Assembly: GCF_020521555.1 (NCBI RefSeq) | Contig: NZ_BPWA01000001.1 | Location: 310,001-374,000, forward strand | Direction of reading: 5' to 3' | Length of the DNA: 64,000 nt | From: Rodentibacter sp. JRC1 | Lineage (GTDB): Bacteria > Pseudomonadota > Gammaproteobacteria > Enterobacterales > Pasteurellaceae | Shown here: one piece after another, positions 37,987 through 47,912 of the stretch | Position numbering within the stretch: the first letter of the stretch is position 1 | How the letters are laid out: every line of letters starts with the position of its first letter | The notes under the pieces: generated by a model | Seen by the model: the letters and a program-made list of their open reading frames with translations, nothing else | Told to the model about the DNA's origin: nothing | Databases searched by the model: none | Translations under genes and position numbers: made by a program

Positions 37987-38667
37987 CTACACCATAAATT
38001 GCTCAAAAATCTGTTCAAAATACGCTAATAAAACCTTTTTTCCACCGATTTCTTCTCCATTCCAAGCCTGCAATAAAATATCCGGTGAAAATTGATTACC
38101 CGCCTGCTCTGCTAAAGGAAGATAGCTAATATGCCAAGGCTCGCGACCAATTTTTTTATTTCCGGACATTTGCATAAATGGCAAAGCAAAATCAAAGTGT
38201 GGTAGGTATTCCGTAAGAAATTCGCTTAACTCGAAAAAATAGCCGCCCTTTTCATATTCCCAAGGTTCAAGTTGTAAGGACTGCCCTTGTGGTAATAAAT
38301 CAGGATCAAAAATATCAATTTCCGTTCCCCAATGATGACGGCTCGCTCCCGGTAATGCCGACCAGCGCAAAATAGCTTGACATTTTTGCCAATCATTTAA
38401 TTGTGTCAAATCTATTGGATTACCTTCATCATCATGAACTTTACGTAGTCCATTAAATTTGTTATTCCAAATAAACCGTTGGCGTTCAAAATCACGAAAA
38501 CTACTTGCCGGTTGTAAATTAAAACCGTTTTTGACCGCACATTGTTGTAAAGCTTGAAAAGCATTCAATGCGGCTATTTGTAAGAAATGATTAGGTGAAT
38601 GAGGTGCGGGCAAATGAACGAGATGCTCCCGAGACTTCCCACAAAGCATTTCCGCAGTTAATTTCAT
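37987..38667 (-). CDS. M15-family D-Ala-D-Ala carboxypeptidase-like protein
   Basis: This 226-residue protein resembles VanY/M15B zinc carboxypeptidases that trim peptidoglycan stems. The metal motif S.H..G...D appears as SRHHWGTEIDIFD (about 110-122), and the second His site as PWHISYLPLA near 185-194. SSFRDFERQRFIWNNKF near 60-75 is the family's substrate-fold helix. No signal peptide is evident (MKLTAEMLCGKSREHL), which is odd for a wall enzyme. A cytosolic role, or a different start, is possible. It begins 1 base after the dapE stop on the same strand. Confidence 0.8.
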   Translation of the reverse strand: MKLTAEMLCGKSREHLVHLPAPHSPNHFLQIAALNAFQALQQCAVKNGFNLQPASSFRDFERQRFIWNNKFNGLRKVHDDEGNPIDLTQLNDWQKCQAILRWSALPGASRHHWGTEIDIFDPDLLPQGQSLQLEPWEYEKGGYFFELSEFLTEYLPHFDFALPFMQMSGNKKIGREPWHISYLPLAEQAGNQFSPDILLQAWNGEEIGGKKVLLAYFEQIFEQFMV

Positions 38668-38668
38668 C

Positions 38669-39802
38669 TTATCTATCCAATAAATTGACTAACATTTGAT
38701 GATAAATCTGACCGCACTTGCCTAAATCATCCAAGCTAACACACTCATTTACCTTATGAATCGTGGTATTCAACGGACCAAATTCCACCACCTCCGCCCC
38801 CATTAGAGCAATAAAACGTCCATCGGAAGTTCCACCGCCGGTATCCGGTTTTGGGCAAATATGAGCGATTTGTTCAATAGCTTGAGTAACGGCATTAAGT
38901 AATTTTCCCGGTTTGGTTAAAAACGGTTTGCCTGAAAGCCACCATTCAAGACGATATTTTAAGCCGTGCCGTTCAAGCATTTGTACAACTTTTTGCTTAA
39001 TCATTTCATCCGTTAGCTCTGTGCTATAACGCAAATTAAATTGCACGTAAAGCTCACCGGGGATCACATTGTTGCTGCCCGTTCCTGCTTTTATATTAGC
39101 AATTTGTAAACCCGTCGGCGGGAAAAATTCGTTGCCTTGATCCCATTGATAACGAGTAAGTGCGGTCAAAAATTCAAGAGATTTATGCACCGGGTTTTCC
39201 GCCAAATGCGGATAAGCCACGTGTCCTTGTACGCCTTCAATATACAGATTACCGGTAATCGAACCGCGGCGGCCATTTTTTACCACATCCCCTAATTTTT
39301 TCGAGCTTGAAGGTTCACCCACCATACAATAGGTGATCTTCTCTCCACGCGCCATTAAGGTTTCCACCACGCGAACCGTACCGTCTTTTGCTGCCGCTTC
39401 TTCATCAGAAGTGATTAATAACGCAATCGTGCCTTGATGATCCGGGTTGGCTTTCACGTATTCCTCTGCCGCTACAATCATTGCCGCAAGCGATCCTTTC
39501 ATATCCGCAGCACCGCGACCGTAAAGCATATCCTCAACAATACTAGCCTCAAATGGCGGGAACTTCCATTGACTTTCATCACCTATCGGCACAACGTCCG
39601 TATGCCCGGCAAAGGCAATGACAGGCTCACCATGCCCGTGTTTCGCCCATAAATTTAGCGTGTTATTAAAAGGCATCCATTCGATCTGAAAACCGAGCTT
39701 TTCCAAACGATCTGCAATCAATTGCTGACAACCTTCATCATTCGGACTAATTGATGGACGGCGAATTAAATCTTGTGCTAAAGAAATGACGTTTTCTTTC
39801 AT
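38669..39802 (-). CDS. dapE: Succinyl-diaminopimelate desuccinylase
   Basis: The 377-residue di-zinc hydrolase of the lysine/diaminopimelate pathway converts N-succinyl-L,L-DAP to L,L-DAP and succinate. Metal-binding motifs are FAGHTDVVP (about 64-72), [11 protein letters not shown] (about 93-103), [12 protein letters not shown] and MVGEPSS, and the last metal His is in NTTIHKVNE. Length is exactly typical. It is followed by the M15-type gene and preceded by a MITE-like element and the ArsC-like gene. Confidence 0.97.
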   Translation of the reverse strand: MKENVISLAQDLIRRPSISPNDEGCQQLIADRLEKLGFQIEWMPFNNTLNLWAKHGHGEPVIAFAGHTDVVPIGDESQWKFPPFEASIVEDMLYGRGAADMKGSLAAMIVAAEEYVKANPDHQGTIALLITSDEEAAAKDGTVRVVETLMARGEKITYCMVGEPSSSKKLGDVVKNGRRGSITGNLYIEGVQGHVAYPHLAENPVHKSLEFLTALTRYQWDQGNEFFPPTGLQIANIKAGTGSNNVIPGELYVQFNLRYSTELTDEMIKQKVVQMLERHGLKYRLEWWLSGKPFLTKPGKLLNAVTQAIEQIAHICPKPDTGGGTSDGRFIALMGAEVVEFGPLNTTIHKVNECVSLDDLGKCGQIYHQMLVNLLDR

Positions 39803-39820
39803 AAAAACTCCTGAAAAAAT

Positions 39821-39962
39821 CGGTATTATGTATCAGTCGCACAAAGAGAGTTTTATATTCAATATTTATTGAGGATAAGGTGCGTTGAAGCACCATTTCA
39901 TCTATTGGTGCGTTACGGCTTCGCCTCCCCCTACACTGATTTGTGCAAATGCAACATAATAT
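39821..39962. repeat. MITE-like element upstream of dapE
   Basis: The left end TCGGTATTATGTATCAGTCG is followed by CACAAAGAGAGTTTTATATT, the module seen inverted at 27338, 42541 and 53794. The right end is TTTGTGCAAATGCAACATAA. The core palindrome is decayed (GGTGCGTTGAAGCACC, GGTGCGTTACGGC). It separates dapE from the ArsC-like gene, so dapE must be transcribed through or from it. Confidence 0.75.
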
Positions 39963-39980
39963 AGGAAAAATCACTGCATT

Positions 39981-40325
39981 TTATGCAAAAGCGGCTTGAT
40001 ATTCTTTTTCATTAAAACCGATCAATGCTTTGCCTTCTTGCAGAATAATCGGACGTTTGATTAAGGTCGGATTTTCTAAGAGTACCGAAAGTGCGGTCGA
40101 TTTTGACAATGTTTTTTTGATTTCTTCGTCTAAATTTCGCCACGTTGTACTACGTTTATTAACCAAGTTTTCCCAACCGAATTGCGCTTCCGCTTGTTGT
40201 AAAAAAGTTTCTTCCAAACCATCAACACGATAATCGTGAAGTTTGTGTTCAATATTGTTATTCTCAAGCCATTTCAAGGCTTTTTTCACGGTGTCGCAGT
40301 TTTTAATGCCGTAAACGGTAATCAT
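39981..40325 (-). CDS. ArsC/Spx-family protein (YffB-like)
   Basis: The 114-residue thioredoxin-fold protein has a single N-terminal Cys in VYGIKNCDTVKKALKWLE (Cys10) and the family core IIDYRVDG-like HDYRVDGLEET. FGWENLVNKRSTTWR and PTLIKRPIILQEGKALIGF are the conserved substrate-side motifs of the YffB group. It lacks the CX2C or the Arg triad of true arsenate reductases. YffB is usually next to dapE, as here. Function is unknown, possibly glutathione-dependent reduction. Confidence 0.88.
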   Translation of the reverse strand: MITVYGIKNCDTVKKALKWLENNNIEHKLHDYRVDGLEETFLQQAEAQFGWENLVNKRSTTWRNLDEEIKKTLSKSTALSVLLENPTLIKRPIILQEGKALIGFNEKEYQAAFA

Positions 40326-40340
40326 AAAATCTCCTAAATA

Positions 40341-40373
40341 AAAATCCTCCGCCTTCTCAGACAGAGGATTTTA
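40341..40373 (-). terminator. Terminator after htpG
   Basis: The stem AAAATCCTC / GAGGATTTT encloses about 15 bases and lies 28 bases beyond the htpG stop. The stem's A/T ends provide a T-run on both strands. Confidence 0.75.
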
Positions 40374-40400
40374 ACCATAACATTAAATCATCGCAATGAA

Positions 40401-42281
40401 TTAGCCTAATAACTTGTTGATACGTTTAATAAAGGCAACAGGATTTTCTAAAGCTCCGCGTTCCGCAAGCATTGCCTGTTCAAGCAATAATTCGATCCAA
40501 TCGGCAAATTGTGCTTCATCTGCAATATCCGCCGTTTTTTTCACTAAGTGATGTTCCGGGTTGAGTTCAAAAGTATATTTCACTTCCGGTACAGGCTGAC
40601 CGGCTGCTGCGAAAAGTTTTGCCATTTGCGTGGTCATTTGATCATTATCGGTAGAAACCACTGCCGGTGTATCGGTTAAATTATGAGTTAAACGCACCTC
40701 TTTCACGCGATCACCCAGCAAGGTTTTTACACGTTCGATAAAGCTGCCAAAAGCCTCGTCTTGCTCTTTTTGAGCCTCGGATTCTTTATCTGCCAAATCT
40801 CCTAAGTCCAAATTCGCTTTTGTGATACTTTGTAAGGTTTTGCCGTCAAATTCGGTTAAATAGCTCAACATCCATTCATCAATACGGTCTGATAATAGCA
40901 GCACCTCAATATCTTTTTTATTAAACAATTCCAAATGCGGGCTATTTTTCGCCGCTACATAACTATCGGCGGTAATGTAATAAATCGCTTTTTGCCCTTC
41001 TTTCATACGGGAAACATAATCTTCCAGAGATACGGTTTGCTCACTGCTGTCGTTGTGGGTTGAAGCAAAACGTAATAATTTAGCAACCGTTTCTTTGTTA
41101 CCGAAATCTTCGGCCGGGCCTTCTTTTAGCACTAAACCGAACTCTTTCCAGAACTGTTGATATTTTTCCGCATCGTCTTTTGCCAATTTTTCGAGCATTT
41201 GTAACGAACGTTTCGTTAATGCTTTGCGCAATGCCGCCGTTACTTTGTTATCTTGCAAAATTTCACGTGAGACATTTAACGGCAAATCATTGCTATCAAT
41301 CAATCCGCGCATAAAACGTAAATAATTCGGCATAAATTGTTCCGCATCATCCATAATAAAGACACGCTGAACATAAAGTTTTAAGCCGTGTTTATGATCG
41401 CGATTGAATAAATCCCAAGGCGCTTTGCTCGGCACATAAAGCAGGCTGGTATATTCTTGATTGCCTTCCACTTTGTTGTGCGCCCATAATAACGGATCTG
41501 CAAAATCGTGGCTTAAATGTTTGTAAAATTCTTTGTATTCCTCATCGGAAATATCATTTTTACTACGTGTCCAAAGGGCTTCGGATTTATTAATTTTTTC
41601 CCATTTTTCACCGCTTTCTTTCCCTTCTTCATCATATTCTTTTGTGAGCATCTCCACAGGAAGCCCGATATGATCGGAATATTTACCGATAATCTCACGT
41701 AAACGCCATTCGTTTAAAAACTCTTTTTCATCTTCGCGTAAATGCAAAATTACATCGGTTCCGCGAGATTTTTTCTCAATATCCGCAACCGAGTAATCAC
41801 CTTCCCCGACAGACTCCCAAATCACGGCGTTATCTGCGGCTTCTCCCGCTGCACGGGTTTTTACGGTAACTTTATCCGCCACAATAAAAGCGGAATAAAA
41901 ACCGACACCGAATTGACCGATAAGCTGGCTATCTTTCGCTTGATCTTGTCCAAGTGCGGTCAAAAATTCTTTCGTTCCCGATTTTGCGATAGTCCCCAAG
42001 TGATCAATCACTTGCTCGCGAGTCATACCGATACCGTTATCGCTGATGGTTATCGTCCCTTTTTCGCTATCAAAACTGATACGCACACGCAGTTCACCGT
42101 CATTTTCATAAAGCGCCGGATTAGACAATGCTTTAAAACGAAGTTTATCCGCCGCATCGGAGGCGTTGGAGATCAGTTCGCGCAAGAAAATTTCTTTATT
42201 GGAATATAAAGAATGAATCATTAATTGGAGAAGCTGTTTCACTTCAGACTGAAAGCCACGGGTTTCTTGATTTTTTGACAT
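40401..42281 (-). CDS. htpG: Molecular chaperone HtpG (Hsp90)
   Basis: The 626-residue bacterial Hsp90 is an ATP-driven cytosolic dimeric chaperone. The GHKL ATPase domain shows [15 protein letters not shown] (about 35-49), SDNGIGMT and [14 protein letters not shown]. The middle domain has the catalytic Arg loop in [13 protein letters not shown], and the C-terminal dimerisation domain follows. Length is standard. AAAGGA precedes the ATG. No heat-shock promoter was confidently recognised. Confidence 0.98.
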   Translation of the reverse strand: MSKNQETRGFQSEVKQLLQLMIHSLYSNKEIFLRELISNASDAADKLRFKALSNPALYENDGELRVRISFDSEKGTITISDNGIGMTREQVIDHLGTIAKSGTKEFLTALGQDQAKDSQLIGQFGVGFYSAFIVADKVTVKTRAAGEAADNAVIWESVGEGDYSVADIEKKSRGTDVILHLREDEKEFLNEWRLREIIGKYSDHIGLPVEMLTKEYDEEGKESGEKWEKINKSEALWTRSKNDISDEEYKEFYKHLSHDFADPLLWAHNKVEGNQEYTSLLYVPSKAPWDLFNRDHKHGLKLYVQRVFIMDDAEQFMPNYLRFMRGLIDSNDLPLNVSREILQDNKVTAALRKALTKRSLQMLEKLAKDDAEKYQQFWKEFGLVLKEGPAEDFGNKETVAKLLRFASTHNDSSEQTVSLEDYVSRMKEGQKAIYYITADSYVAAKNSPHLELFNKKDIEVLLLSDRIDEWMLSYLTEFDGKTLQSITKANLDLGDLADKESEAQKEQDEAFGSFIERVKTLLGDRVKEVRLTHNLTDTPAVVSTDNDQMTTQMAKLFAAAGQPVPEVKYTFELNPEHHLVKKTADIADEAQFADWIELLLEQAMLAERGALENPVAFIKRINKLLG

Positions 42282-42421
42282 AGTTTTTCCTTTATAAAAT
42301 GAAATAAGTTAAAGTTGAACGCCACAAATATAAGAATAAAAACCGTATTTTCAAGGGGCAATTTCAATGTTCAAATTAATACGGGAGAAAAATTCAAAGT
42401 GCGGTTAAATTTCATGAAATT

Positions 42422-42541
42422 TCGGTATTATGCAGCAGTTGCACAAAAAGAATTTTTGTGAAATCTGATATGATGTATCAGTTGCTACTCAAATTAAATA
42501 TTGGAGATAAAATTCTCTTTTTGCGAATGATACATAATAAT
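42422..42541. repeat. MITE-like element without palindromic core
   Basis: The left end is TCGGTATTATGCAGCAGTTG and the right end the complement of TTATTATGTATCATTCGCA. It contains the GATAAAATTCTCTTTTTGCG module but no GGTGCGTTA core. Flanking AAGTGCGGT (42397-42405) and ACCGCACTT (42552-42560), plus matched AAATTTCA / TGAAATT arms, show it lies in the loop of a former uptake-signal hairpin. Confidence 0.75.
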
Positions 42542-42571
42542 GTGAAATTCGACCGCACTTTTAGAGATAAG

Positions 42572-43363
42572 TTATACCTCCCCCGTATAGCCTAACTCTT
42601 TTGATATCTCCAACGCCGTTTTTTTGATTTCATTGAGGAAAAAATCAATACCGATTTTTCTCAATTTATAAATCGACATAGAAACGGAAACAGCGTATTC
42701 CACCTGATGAAAAGAATCAAATATCGGGCAAGCGATACAAACTACCCCCATTTCATTCTCCTCTTTATCCATTGCAAATTTATTTTGTCGAATATTTTCT
42801 AATTCCACTTCCATTTCATCTAATTGCGTGATGGTATTTCTCGTCAGTTGTTGAATAATGTTTTGGTGGGTTTGCCAATAGTATGATAAATAGCCCTCTT
42901 TTTTAGGATAAGCCAAATAAAGTTTTCCCATTGCCGAACAATAAAGCGGTATGTGCTGGCCGATGTAAGCTCTTGTTTTAAGCATTCCGTGAGTAGGTTC
43001 TAACTTATAAATCATAATGGCTTTATCGTCTTCTCTTTGAGAAAAATTAATGGTTTCGCCTAAAGTCAGATTAAGTTGCTCCAAATAAGGGGATACCACA
43101 TTAATAATATTCATTGAAGTCAATATTTTTTGCCCGATACTGAGACATTTTATACTTAACCGATAGCTTCCCGCCGTAGATGCAGGCTTTACATAGCCTT
43201 CACTTTGTAGTCCCTGTAAAAGGCGGTGAACGGTACTTTTGTTCAAGCCTGAAATCTCGGCTAATTTCGCTAACGGGCAACCGTTAGGAAAATCACTTAG
43301 CATATCTAATAATCGGAGCCCTCTGATAAGACTTTGATTACCGCTTGATTTTTCTTCTGCCAT
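42572..43363 (-). CDS. yiaJ: IclR-family regulator of the yia operon
   Basis: The 263-residue protein has an N-terminal winged helix (about 10-75, LIRGLRLLDMLSDFPNGCPLAKLAEISGLNKSTVHRLLQGL) and a C-terminal IclR effector domain. It is divergent from yiaK, as in Escherichia where YiaJ represses yiaK-S. The start MAEEKSSGN at 43363 was chosen because AGGAAA lies at the right distance; a longer frame adds 8 residues. A KdgR/IclR-type operator lies in the shared promoter region. The likely effector is a sugar-acid intermediate, by analogy only. Confidence 0.88.
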   Translation of the reverse strand: MAEEKSSGNQSLIRGLRLLDMLSDFPNGCPLAKLAEISGLNKSTVHRLLQGLQSEGYVKPASTAGSYRLSIKCLSIGQKILTSMNIINVVSPYLEQLNLTLGETINFSQREDDKAIMIYKLEPTHGMLKTRAYIGQHIPLYCSAMGKLYLAYPKKEGYLSYYWQTHQNIIQQLTRNTITQLDEMEVELENIRQNKFAMDKEENEMGVVCIACPIFDSFHQVEYAVSVSMSIYKLRKIGIDFFLNEIKKTALEISKELGYTGEV

Positions 43364-43522
43364 AGTTTTTCCTTTCTTATAAATCATTCTATTTCATAAT
43401 ATGAAATATTTTCTCATAAAAATGAGATATTAGTCACAAAAGTAAAAATTAATTTATATCATATTGATTTTAAATTAATTTTATCTTTTCTCTCAAATTG
43501 ACTTAGCCTATAAACAACCGTA

Positions 43523-43547
43523 TATTATGAAACAGAGTTTTATAATA
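43523..43547. promoter_or_regulatory. IclR-type operator upstream of yiaK
   Basis: TATTATGAAAC and GTTTTATAATA form a near-perfect 11-base inverted repeat around AGA. The centre ATGAAACAGAGTTTTAT matches the KdgR-type consensus ATGAAACANNGTTTCAT at all but one specified position. A second palindrome, ATTTCAT-AAT-ATGAAAT, lies at 43391-43407 nearer the regulator gene. Confidence 0.7.
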
Positions 43548-43565
43548 TGGAACAAGAGGTATTAG

Positions 43566-44564
43566 ATGAGAGTTTCTTACAACGATTTAAAAGATGAGTT
43601 CAAACGGGTTTTACTTGCTCGTAATGTGCGTGAAGAGATTGCGGAAGAATGCGCTGCCGTATTTGCTGATACGACACAGGCTGGGGCGTATTCTCACGGC
43701 GTAAATCGCTTTCCACGTTTTATTCAGCAACTGGAAAACGGCGATATTGTGCCGGAAGCACAACCGACCAAAGTACTTTCCCTAGGTGCAATCGAGCAAT
43801 GGGACGCACATCAAGCTATCGGAAATTTAACAGCGAAGAAAATGATGGATCGTGCGATGGAACTCGCCTCTCAAAATGGGATCGGTGTCGTGGCATTACG
43901 CAATGCCAATCACTGGATGCGTGGCGGCTCTTACGGTTGGCAAGCTGCGGAAAAAGGTTATATCGGTATTTGTTGGACAAATGCCCTTGCGGTTATGCCG
44001 CCTTGGGGTGCGAAAGAATGCCGTATCGGCACAAACCCGTTAATTATCGCTGTGCCGACTAATCCGATCACTATGGTAGATATGTCTTGCTCAATGTATT
44101 CCTACGGCATGTTGGAAGTACACCGTCTGCAAGGTCGCCAAACTTTTGTCGATGCCGGTTTTGATGACGAAGGAAAGCCAACCCGCGATCCGGCAACCGT
44201 AGAAAGAAACCGCCGTTTAATGCCAATGGGTTTCTGGAAAGGTTCCGGCTTGTCGATTGTATTAGATATGATTGCCACACTCCTTTCTAACGGTGAATCT
44301 ACCGTTGCCGTTACGGAGGACAAAGATGATGAATACTGCGTTTCTCAAGTATTCATTGCCATTGAAGTTGATCGTTTAATTGATGGCAAAACCAAAGATG
44401 AAAAACTCAATCGCATTATGGAGTATGTGAAAACGGCAGAGCGTGCCGATCCCAATATAGAAGTGCGTTTACCGGGTCATGAATTTACTCAAATTCTTGC
44501 CGATAACAAAGCTAATGGCATTCCGGTGGATGATACCGTTTGGGCAAAACTCAAATCACTTTAA
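43566..44564 (+). CDS. yiaK: 2,3-diketo-L-gulonate reductase
   Basis: The 332-residue enzyme belongs to the malate/lactate dehydrogenase-2 family. In Escherichia it reduces 2,3-diketo-L-gulonate with NADH to 3-keto-L-gulonate. Motifs are [11 protein letters not shown] (about 40-50), the catalytic His in [16 protein letters not shown], and [11 protein letters not shown]. The C-terminal [16 protein letters not shown] is also typical. It is the first gene of yiaKLMNO-lyxK. The upstream operator lies about 20 bases before the ATG, so repression is expected. Confidence 0.95.
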   Translation: MRVSYNDLKDEFKRVLLARNVREEIAEECAAVFADTTQAGAYSHGVNRFPRFIQQLENGDIVPEAQPTKVLSLGAIEQWDAHQAIGNLTAKKMMDRAMELASQNGIGVVALRNANHWMRGGSYGWQAAEKGYIGICWTNALAVMPPWGAKECRIGTNPLIIAVPTNPITMVDMSCSMYSYGMLEVHRLQGRQTFVDAGFDDEGKPTRDPATVERNRRLMPMGFWKGSGLSIVLDMIATLLSNGESTVAVTEDKDDEYCVSQVFIAIEVDRLIDGKTKDEKLNRIMEYVKTAERADPNIEVRLPGHEFTQILADNKANGIPVDDTVWAKLKSL

Positions 44565-44603
44565 AGTGCGGTCTTTTTTCTAAAAGTTTTTTAGGAGGGG
44601 CTT

Positions 44604-45074
44604 ATGATTTTCGGTCATATTTCTCATATCGTAGCAAATCGCTACCCAAAAACGATTTTCGCCGCTTTGGATTATCTGAAGCGGATGGATTTTAACCGAA
44701 TGGAAGCAGGTCGTTATCCGTTCAAAGGTAAATCCTACGTGCAGGTTCTTAATCTAGAAACACTTCCCGAAGAGGTATCGCTCCCCGAAGTACATCGTCA
44801 ATATATCGATGTGCAATATTGGCATTCAGGGACAGAAAGAATGGCGGTTGCAACGGATTTAGGTCATCATCAAATTGCCGAGCCTTATGATGTAACACGG
44901 GATATTCTATTTTATAAGGCTGTCGAGAATGAGCAAGAACTGATATGCCATGCAGGTAATTTTGCCATATTTTTTCCGGAAGATGCACATCGTAGTGCCT
45001 GTAAGCAAAATGAAATTTCCGCTATTCGCAAAGTGGTTGTCAAGGTGGCACTTGATGACTTGGAGGAGGAATGA
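44604..45074 (+). CDS. yiaL: YhcH/YjgK/YiaL-family protein
   Basis: The 156-residue protein belongs to the DUF386 cupin-like family. Conserved segments are RYPFKGKSYVQVLNLET, HRQYIDVQYWHSGTERM and FAIFFPEDAHRSAC; their Glu and His residues form a metal site in relatives such as the H. influenzae HI0227 structure. The activity is uncertain; sugar-acid or anomer processing has been proposed. A strong AGGAGG site precedes the ATG. It lies between yiaK and the TRAP transporter genes. Confidence 0.92.
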   Translation: MIFGHISHIVANRYPKTIFAALDYLKRMDFNRMEAGRYPFKGKSYVQVLNLETLPEEVSLPEVHRQYIDVQYWHSGTERMAVATDLGHHQIAEPYDVTRDILFYKAVENEQELICHAGNFAIFFPEDAHRSACKQNEISAIRKVVVKVALDDLEEE

Positions 45075-45556
45075 TGAAAGGTTTTGCTCAATTTGTTGGA
45101 AAAATACTGGAAATGCTGGTCGTTTTAATTTTATCCGTGATGGCGATTTTGGTTTTTCTGAATGTCGTGTTGCGATATGGATTTAACAGCAGCATTAATG
45201 TAACGGAAGAAGTTTCCCGTTATATGTTCGTATGGCTCACTTTTTTAGCAGCAGTATTGGCATTCGGTGATAACCAACACGTCAATGTCACCATTTTAAC
45301 GAATAAGATATCTCAAAATGGGCGCAATTTATTAGGTATTTTTACAGATAGCTTAATGCTCTATTGCTGCTATTTAATCACTGACGGTAGCTGGATTCAG
45401 TACCAATTAAACCTTATCAATTTTGCCCCGATTTCAGGTTTACCTCAGGGCATTACCTACTTTGCCGGTGTCATTGCAGGTAGCTTAATCGGCATATTAT
45501 TAATCGCTCGTGTTGTATCAAGAATCACCCTTATAACAAAAGGAGAGAAAGCATGA
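45074..45556 (+). CDS. yiaM: TRAP transporter small membrane subunit
   Basis: The 160-residue DctQ-type subunit has four transmembrane helices. The signature VTEEVSRYMFVWLTFLAA (about 48-65) is diagnostic. It pairs with YiaN and YiaO to import 2,3-diketo-L-gulonate in Escherichia. Two ATGs overlap the yiaL end; 45074 was preferred because the GGAGG site is then 7 bases away, against 4 for 45071. It overlaps yiaN by four bases. Confidence 0.93.
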   Translation: MKGFAQFVGKILEMLVVLILSVMAILVFLNVVLRYGFNSSINVTEEVSRYMFVWLTFLAAVLAFGDNQHVNVTILTNKISQNGRNLLGIFTDSLMLYCCYLITDGSWIQYQLNLINFAPISGLPQGITYFAGVIAGSLIGILLIARVVSRITLITKGEKA

Positions 45557-46830
45557 TCGTTGTTATTTTCCTCTCTGTCCTACTTGGTGCCATTATCTTG
45601 GGTATTCCGGTGGCATTTTCACTGTTAATTTGCGGTATTGCATTAATGCTGCAACTTGACTTATTTGACTCTCAGATTTTAGCGCAACACTTAATTAGCG
45701 GTGCCGATAGCTTTTCATTGATGGCGATTCCTTTCTTTATTCTTGCCGGTGAAATTATGAATGAAGGCGGATTGTCAAAACGTATTATCGACTTACCGAT
45801 GAAATTGGTAGGACATAAACGCGGCGGTTTAGGCTTTGTTGCGATTATCGCCGCAATGATTATGGCAAGCCTTTCAGGATCAGCGGTTGCCGATACGGCG
45901 GCGGTGGCGGCGATGTTATTACCGATGATGAAAACCACAGGTTATCCCGTTGATAAATCCGCCGGTTTAATTGGAACGGCGGGTATTATCGCCCCGATTA
46001 TTCCTCCCTCTATTCCCTTTATCGTATTTGGCGTAGCAAGCGGTGTCTCTATAACAAAACTTTTCTTAGCCGGTATTTTTCCCGGTTTGATGATGGGGAT
46101 TGCATTAGCTTCGCTTTGGTGGTGGCAAGCAAAACGCTTAAATTTAATGACATTCTCAAAAGCAACCAAAGAAGAATTGTGTGTTTCTTTTAAAAATAGC
46201 ATTTGGGCATTACTGCTGCCGGTCATTATCATCGGGGGATTCCGTTCCGGAATATTTACTCCAACGGAAGCCGGCGTTGTTGCGGCATTTTATGCCTTGA
46301 TTATTTCGTTGTTTGTTTATCGTGAGCTCAAAATTAAAGACTTATACAAAGTGATCCTTGCCGCAGGCAAAACAACGGCAGTCGTGATGTTTTTAGTAGC
46401 AGCGGCTAATGTAACCGGTTGGTTGATTACCATTGCGGAATTACCGCAAATGATGACGGAATTTTTAGAGCCGTTAATTGACAATCAAACCTTATTGTTA
46501 GCGGTGATTATGATTTCGGTGTTTATTATCGGTATGGTGATGGATTTAACGCCAACCGTGCTAATCCTTACTCCGGTATTAATGCCGTTAATTGAAGAAG
46601 CCGGAATCGATCCTGTTTATTTCGGTGTGTTATTCATCCTAAACACCTCAATCGGTTTAATTACGCCACCGGTGGGGAATGTATTAAATGTGATTACCGG
46701 TGTTTCAAAACTCCCCTTTGATCAGGCGGCAAAAGGCATTCTTCCTTATATGGGTATGATGCTTACCCTACTCGGTTTGTTCATCCTCTTTCCATCATTA
46801 ATTTTAGTTCCACTTCAGTGGATGTTGTAA
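45553..46830 (+). CDS. yiaN: TRAP transporter large permease
   Basis: The 425-residue DctM-type permease has about 12 helices. Conserved segments are IPFFILAGEIMNEGGLS, ASLSGSAVADTAAVAAMLLPMM, IIAPIIPPSIPFIVFGVASGVS and GLITPPVGNVLNVI. They correspond to the sodium-binding and helical-hairpin elements of TRAP permeases. It is translationally coupled to yiaM (ATGA overlap) and followed 41 bases later by the binding protein. Confidence 0.95.
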   Translation: MIVVIFLSVLLGAIILGIPVAFSLLICGIALMLQLDLFDSQILAQHLISGADSFSLMAIPFFILAGEIMNEGGLSKRIIDLPMKLVGHKRGGLGFVAIIAAMIMASLSGSAVADTAAVAAMLLPMMKTTGYPVDKSAGLIGTAGIIAPIIPPSIPFIVFGVASGVSITKLFLAGIFPGLMMGIALASLWWWQAKRLNLMTFSKATKEELCVSFKNSIWALLLPVIIIGGFRSGIFTPTEAGVVAAFYALIISLFVYRELKIKDLYKVILAAGKTTAVVMFLVAAANVTGWLITIAELPQMMTEFLEPLIDNQTLLLAVIMISVFIIGMVMDLTPTVLILTPVLMPLIEEAGIDPVYFGVLFILNTSIGLITPPVGNVLNVITGVSKLPFDQAAKGILPYMGMMLTLLGLFILFPSLILVPLQWML

Positions 46831-46871
46831 AGATCACTTATTTTTAATAACGCTTAATTCAGGAGCACATT

Positions 46872-47861
46872 ATGAAATGTTTTAAAATGAAATGCTTAAC
46901 CGCTTTAATTGCCGGTATGACAATGTTTAGTATCTCTACCGCTTCAGCGGAAATCAATCTACGATTTGGCTATGAAGCGCCTCGTAGTGATACTCAACAT
47001 ATCGCCGCCAAAAAATTTAATGAATTATTGGCAGACAAAACAAAAGGTGAAGTAAAACTAAAACTCTTCCCTGATAGTACGCTAGGCAATGCACAAACAA
47101 TGATTGCCGGTGTTCGTGGTGGTACGATTGATCTCGAAATGTCTGGCTCACCTAACTTCACCGGATTGGTTCAAGAACTCAATGTAATTGACATTCCGTT
47201 TATTTTTAAAGATCGTGAACACGTTTATAAAGTATTAGACGGCGAAATCGGACAAGGCTTACTAAAATCGTTGGAAGAAAAAGGGCTTAAAGGATTAGCT
47301 TTTTGGGATGTGGGATTCCGTGCTTTCTCTAACTCTAAACACACGATGACAAAACCGGAAGATGTGAAAGGGCTAAAGGTTCGTACCAATCAAAATCCAA
47401 TGTATATCGAAGCCTTCTCTCTTTTAGGGGCGAACCCGGTTCCAATGCCATTGGCAGAGCTTTACACCGCATTAGAAACACGGGCAGTTGATGCACAAGA
47501 ACATCCGATTGGTATCTTTTGGTCTTCAAAATTATACGAAGTACAAAAATATCTCACGCTAAGCAATCACGGCTATACCCCGTTAATTGTTGTGATGAAT
47601 AAAACAAAATTTGATTCGCTTTCCCCTACACTTCAGCAAGCTATTTTAGATGCAGCCAAAGAAGCCGGGAAATTTCAACGGGATCTCAACGTGAAAAACG
47701 AGCAAGAAATAATTACCAAGTTACGTAAAGAAGGCGTCGAAGTAATGGAAGCCATTGATTCTGAGCCATTTAAGGCGATTATCGAAGAAAAAGTACGCAA
47801 ATCTTACATCGAAAAACATGGCGATACATTAGTCCGTAAAATTGATGAATTAGCCAAATAA
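46872..47861 (+). CDS. yiaO: TRAP binding protein for 2,3-diketogulonate
   Basis: The 329-residue periplasmic DctP-type protein has a signal peptide (about 1-26, ending ASA). Family motifs are GYEAPRSDTQHIAAKKFNELL, LKLFPDSTLGNAQTMI, the substrate-carboxylate Arg in GLKVRTNQNPMYIEAF, and LGANPVPMPLAELYTALETRAVDAQEHP. It hands ligand to YiaMN. An uncommon hairpin separates it from lyxK and may allow the higher binding-protein expression usual for such operons. Confidence 0.93.
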   Translation: MKCFKMKCLTALIAGMTMFSISTASAEINLRFGYEAPRSDTQHIAAKKFNELLADKTKGEVKLKLFPDSTLGNAQTMIAGVRGGTIDLEMSGSPNFTGLVQELNVIDIPFIFKDREHVYKVLDGEIGQGLLKSLEEKGLKGLAFWDVGFRAFSNSKHTMTKPEDVKGLKVRTNQNPMYIEAFSLLGANPVPMPLAELYTALETRAVDAQEHPIGIFWSSKLYEVQKYLTLSNHGYTPLIVVMNKTKFDSLSPTLQQAILDAAKEAGKFQRDLNVKNEQEIITKLRKEGVEVMEAIDSEPFKAIIEEKVRKSYIEKHGDTLVRKIDELAK

Positions 47862-47868
47862 TATCGTA

Positions 47869-47890
47869 GCGGTCAACTGTGGTTGACTGC
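47869..47890 (+). other. Intercistronic hairpin between yiaO and lyxK
   Basis: GCGGTCAAC / GTTGACTGC form a 9-base stem with one G-U pair and a TGTG loop, 7 bases after the yiaO stop. There is no long T-run, so attenuation or message stabilisation is more likely than full termination. Confidence 0.5.
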
Positions 47891-47912
47891 TTTCATTTTC
47901 ATTCGAGGTTTT

